DNA of 37,198 bases from Acidobacteriota bacterium (GTDB taxonomy: Bacteria; Acidobacteriota; Vicinamibacteria; Vicinamibacterales; SCN-69-37): the NCBI GenBank assembly GCA_013203475.1, contig JABMNV010000259.1, positions 1-37,198 on the forward strand, read 5' to 3'. Below are positions 37,166-37,198 of this stretch, in pieces. The notes under the pieces were generated by a model that had not been told where the DNA came from, did not search any database, and saw nothing but the letters and a program-made list of their open reading frames with translations. Every line of letters starts with the position of its first letter. Position 1 is the first letter of the stretch. The translations under genes and the position numbers were made by a program.

Positions 37166-37198
37166 CCCGATTCCCGATTCCCGATTCCCGATTCCCGA
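37166..37198. repeat. Heptanucleotide tandem repeat (CCCGATT)x4 + CCCGA, running off the window end
   Basis: Read directly: cccgattcccgattcccgattcccgattcccga. Confidence 0.97.

Noticed and set aside
37166-37198. CCCGATT repeats as a CRISPR array
   Set aside because: 7-bp head-to-tail units without spacers; simple sequence repeat.

Overview
GC-rich chromosomal window; the gene content and the 'VWFA-related' and CarboxypepD_reg/TonB-receptor proteins suggest Acidobacteriota, possibly Vicinamibacteria-like (taxonomy is inference). It is mostly housekeeping and cell-envelope genes. From left to right: the end of an exopolysaccharide locus (GT4 fragment, WcaJ-like phosphoglycosyltransferase, UDP-glucuronate decarboxylase-like SDR); a giant coiled-coil protein broken by a frameshift; a minus-strand operon (glpX, MFS, sua5, hflX, TPR/SLH lipoprotein, pgsA-like) with four consecutive 4-nt ATGA overlaps; a SAM hydroxide adenosyltransferase; bactofilin; cysteine desulfurase-mnmA; trxA-trxB; glgA; a D,D-carboxypeptidase; a solitary DNA methyltransferase; a TonB-dependent receptor; a VWA protein; a predicted PD-(D/E)XK-like domain fused to a histone-H1-like KA-rich tail; a single receiver domain; a methyltransferase with a putative lipoprotein signal; arginase; tRNA-Lys(UUU); an aminotransferase; an MgtE-like gene split by an in-frame TAA; an amidohydrolase that seems to lack part of its N-terminal domain; a PLP aminotransferase; a YgiT-like zinc-finger ORF with a hairpin leader; and a glycosidase-like lipoprotein with a 7-bp tandem repeat upstream. 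I found no CRISPR array, rRNA, transposase, integrase or phage genes. The best candidates for something undescribed are the nuclease-fold/histone-tail fusion with its same-frame downstream ORF, the exported methyltransferase, and the cluster of broken or edited reading frames (coiled-coil, zinc-ribbon, MgtE, amidohydrolase).
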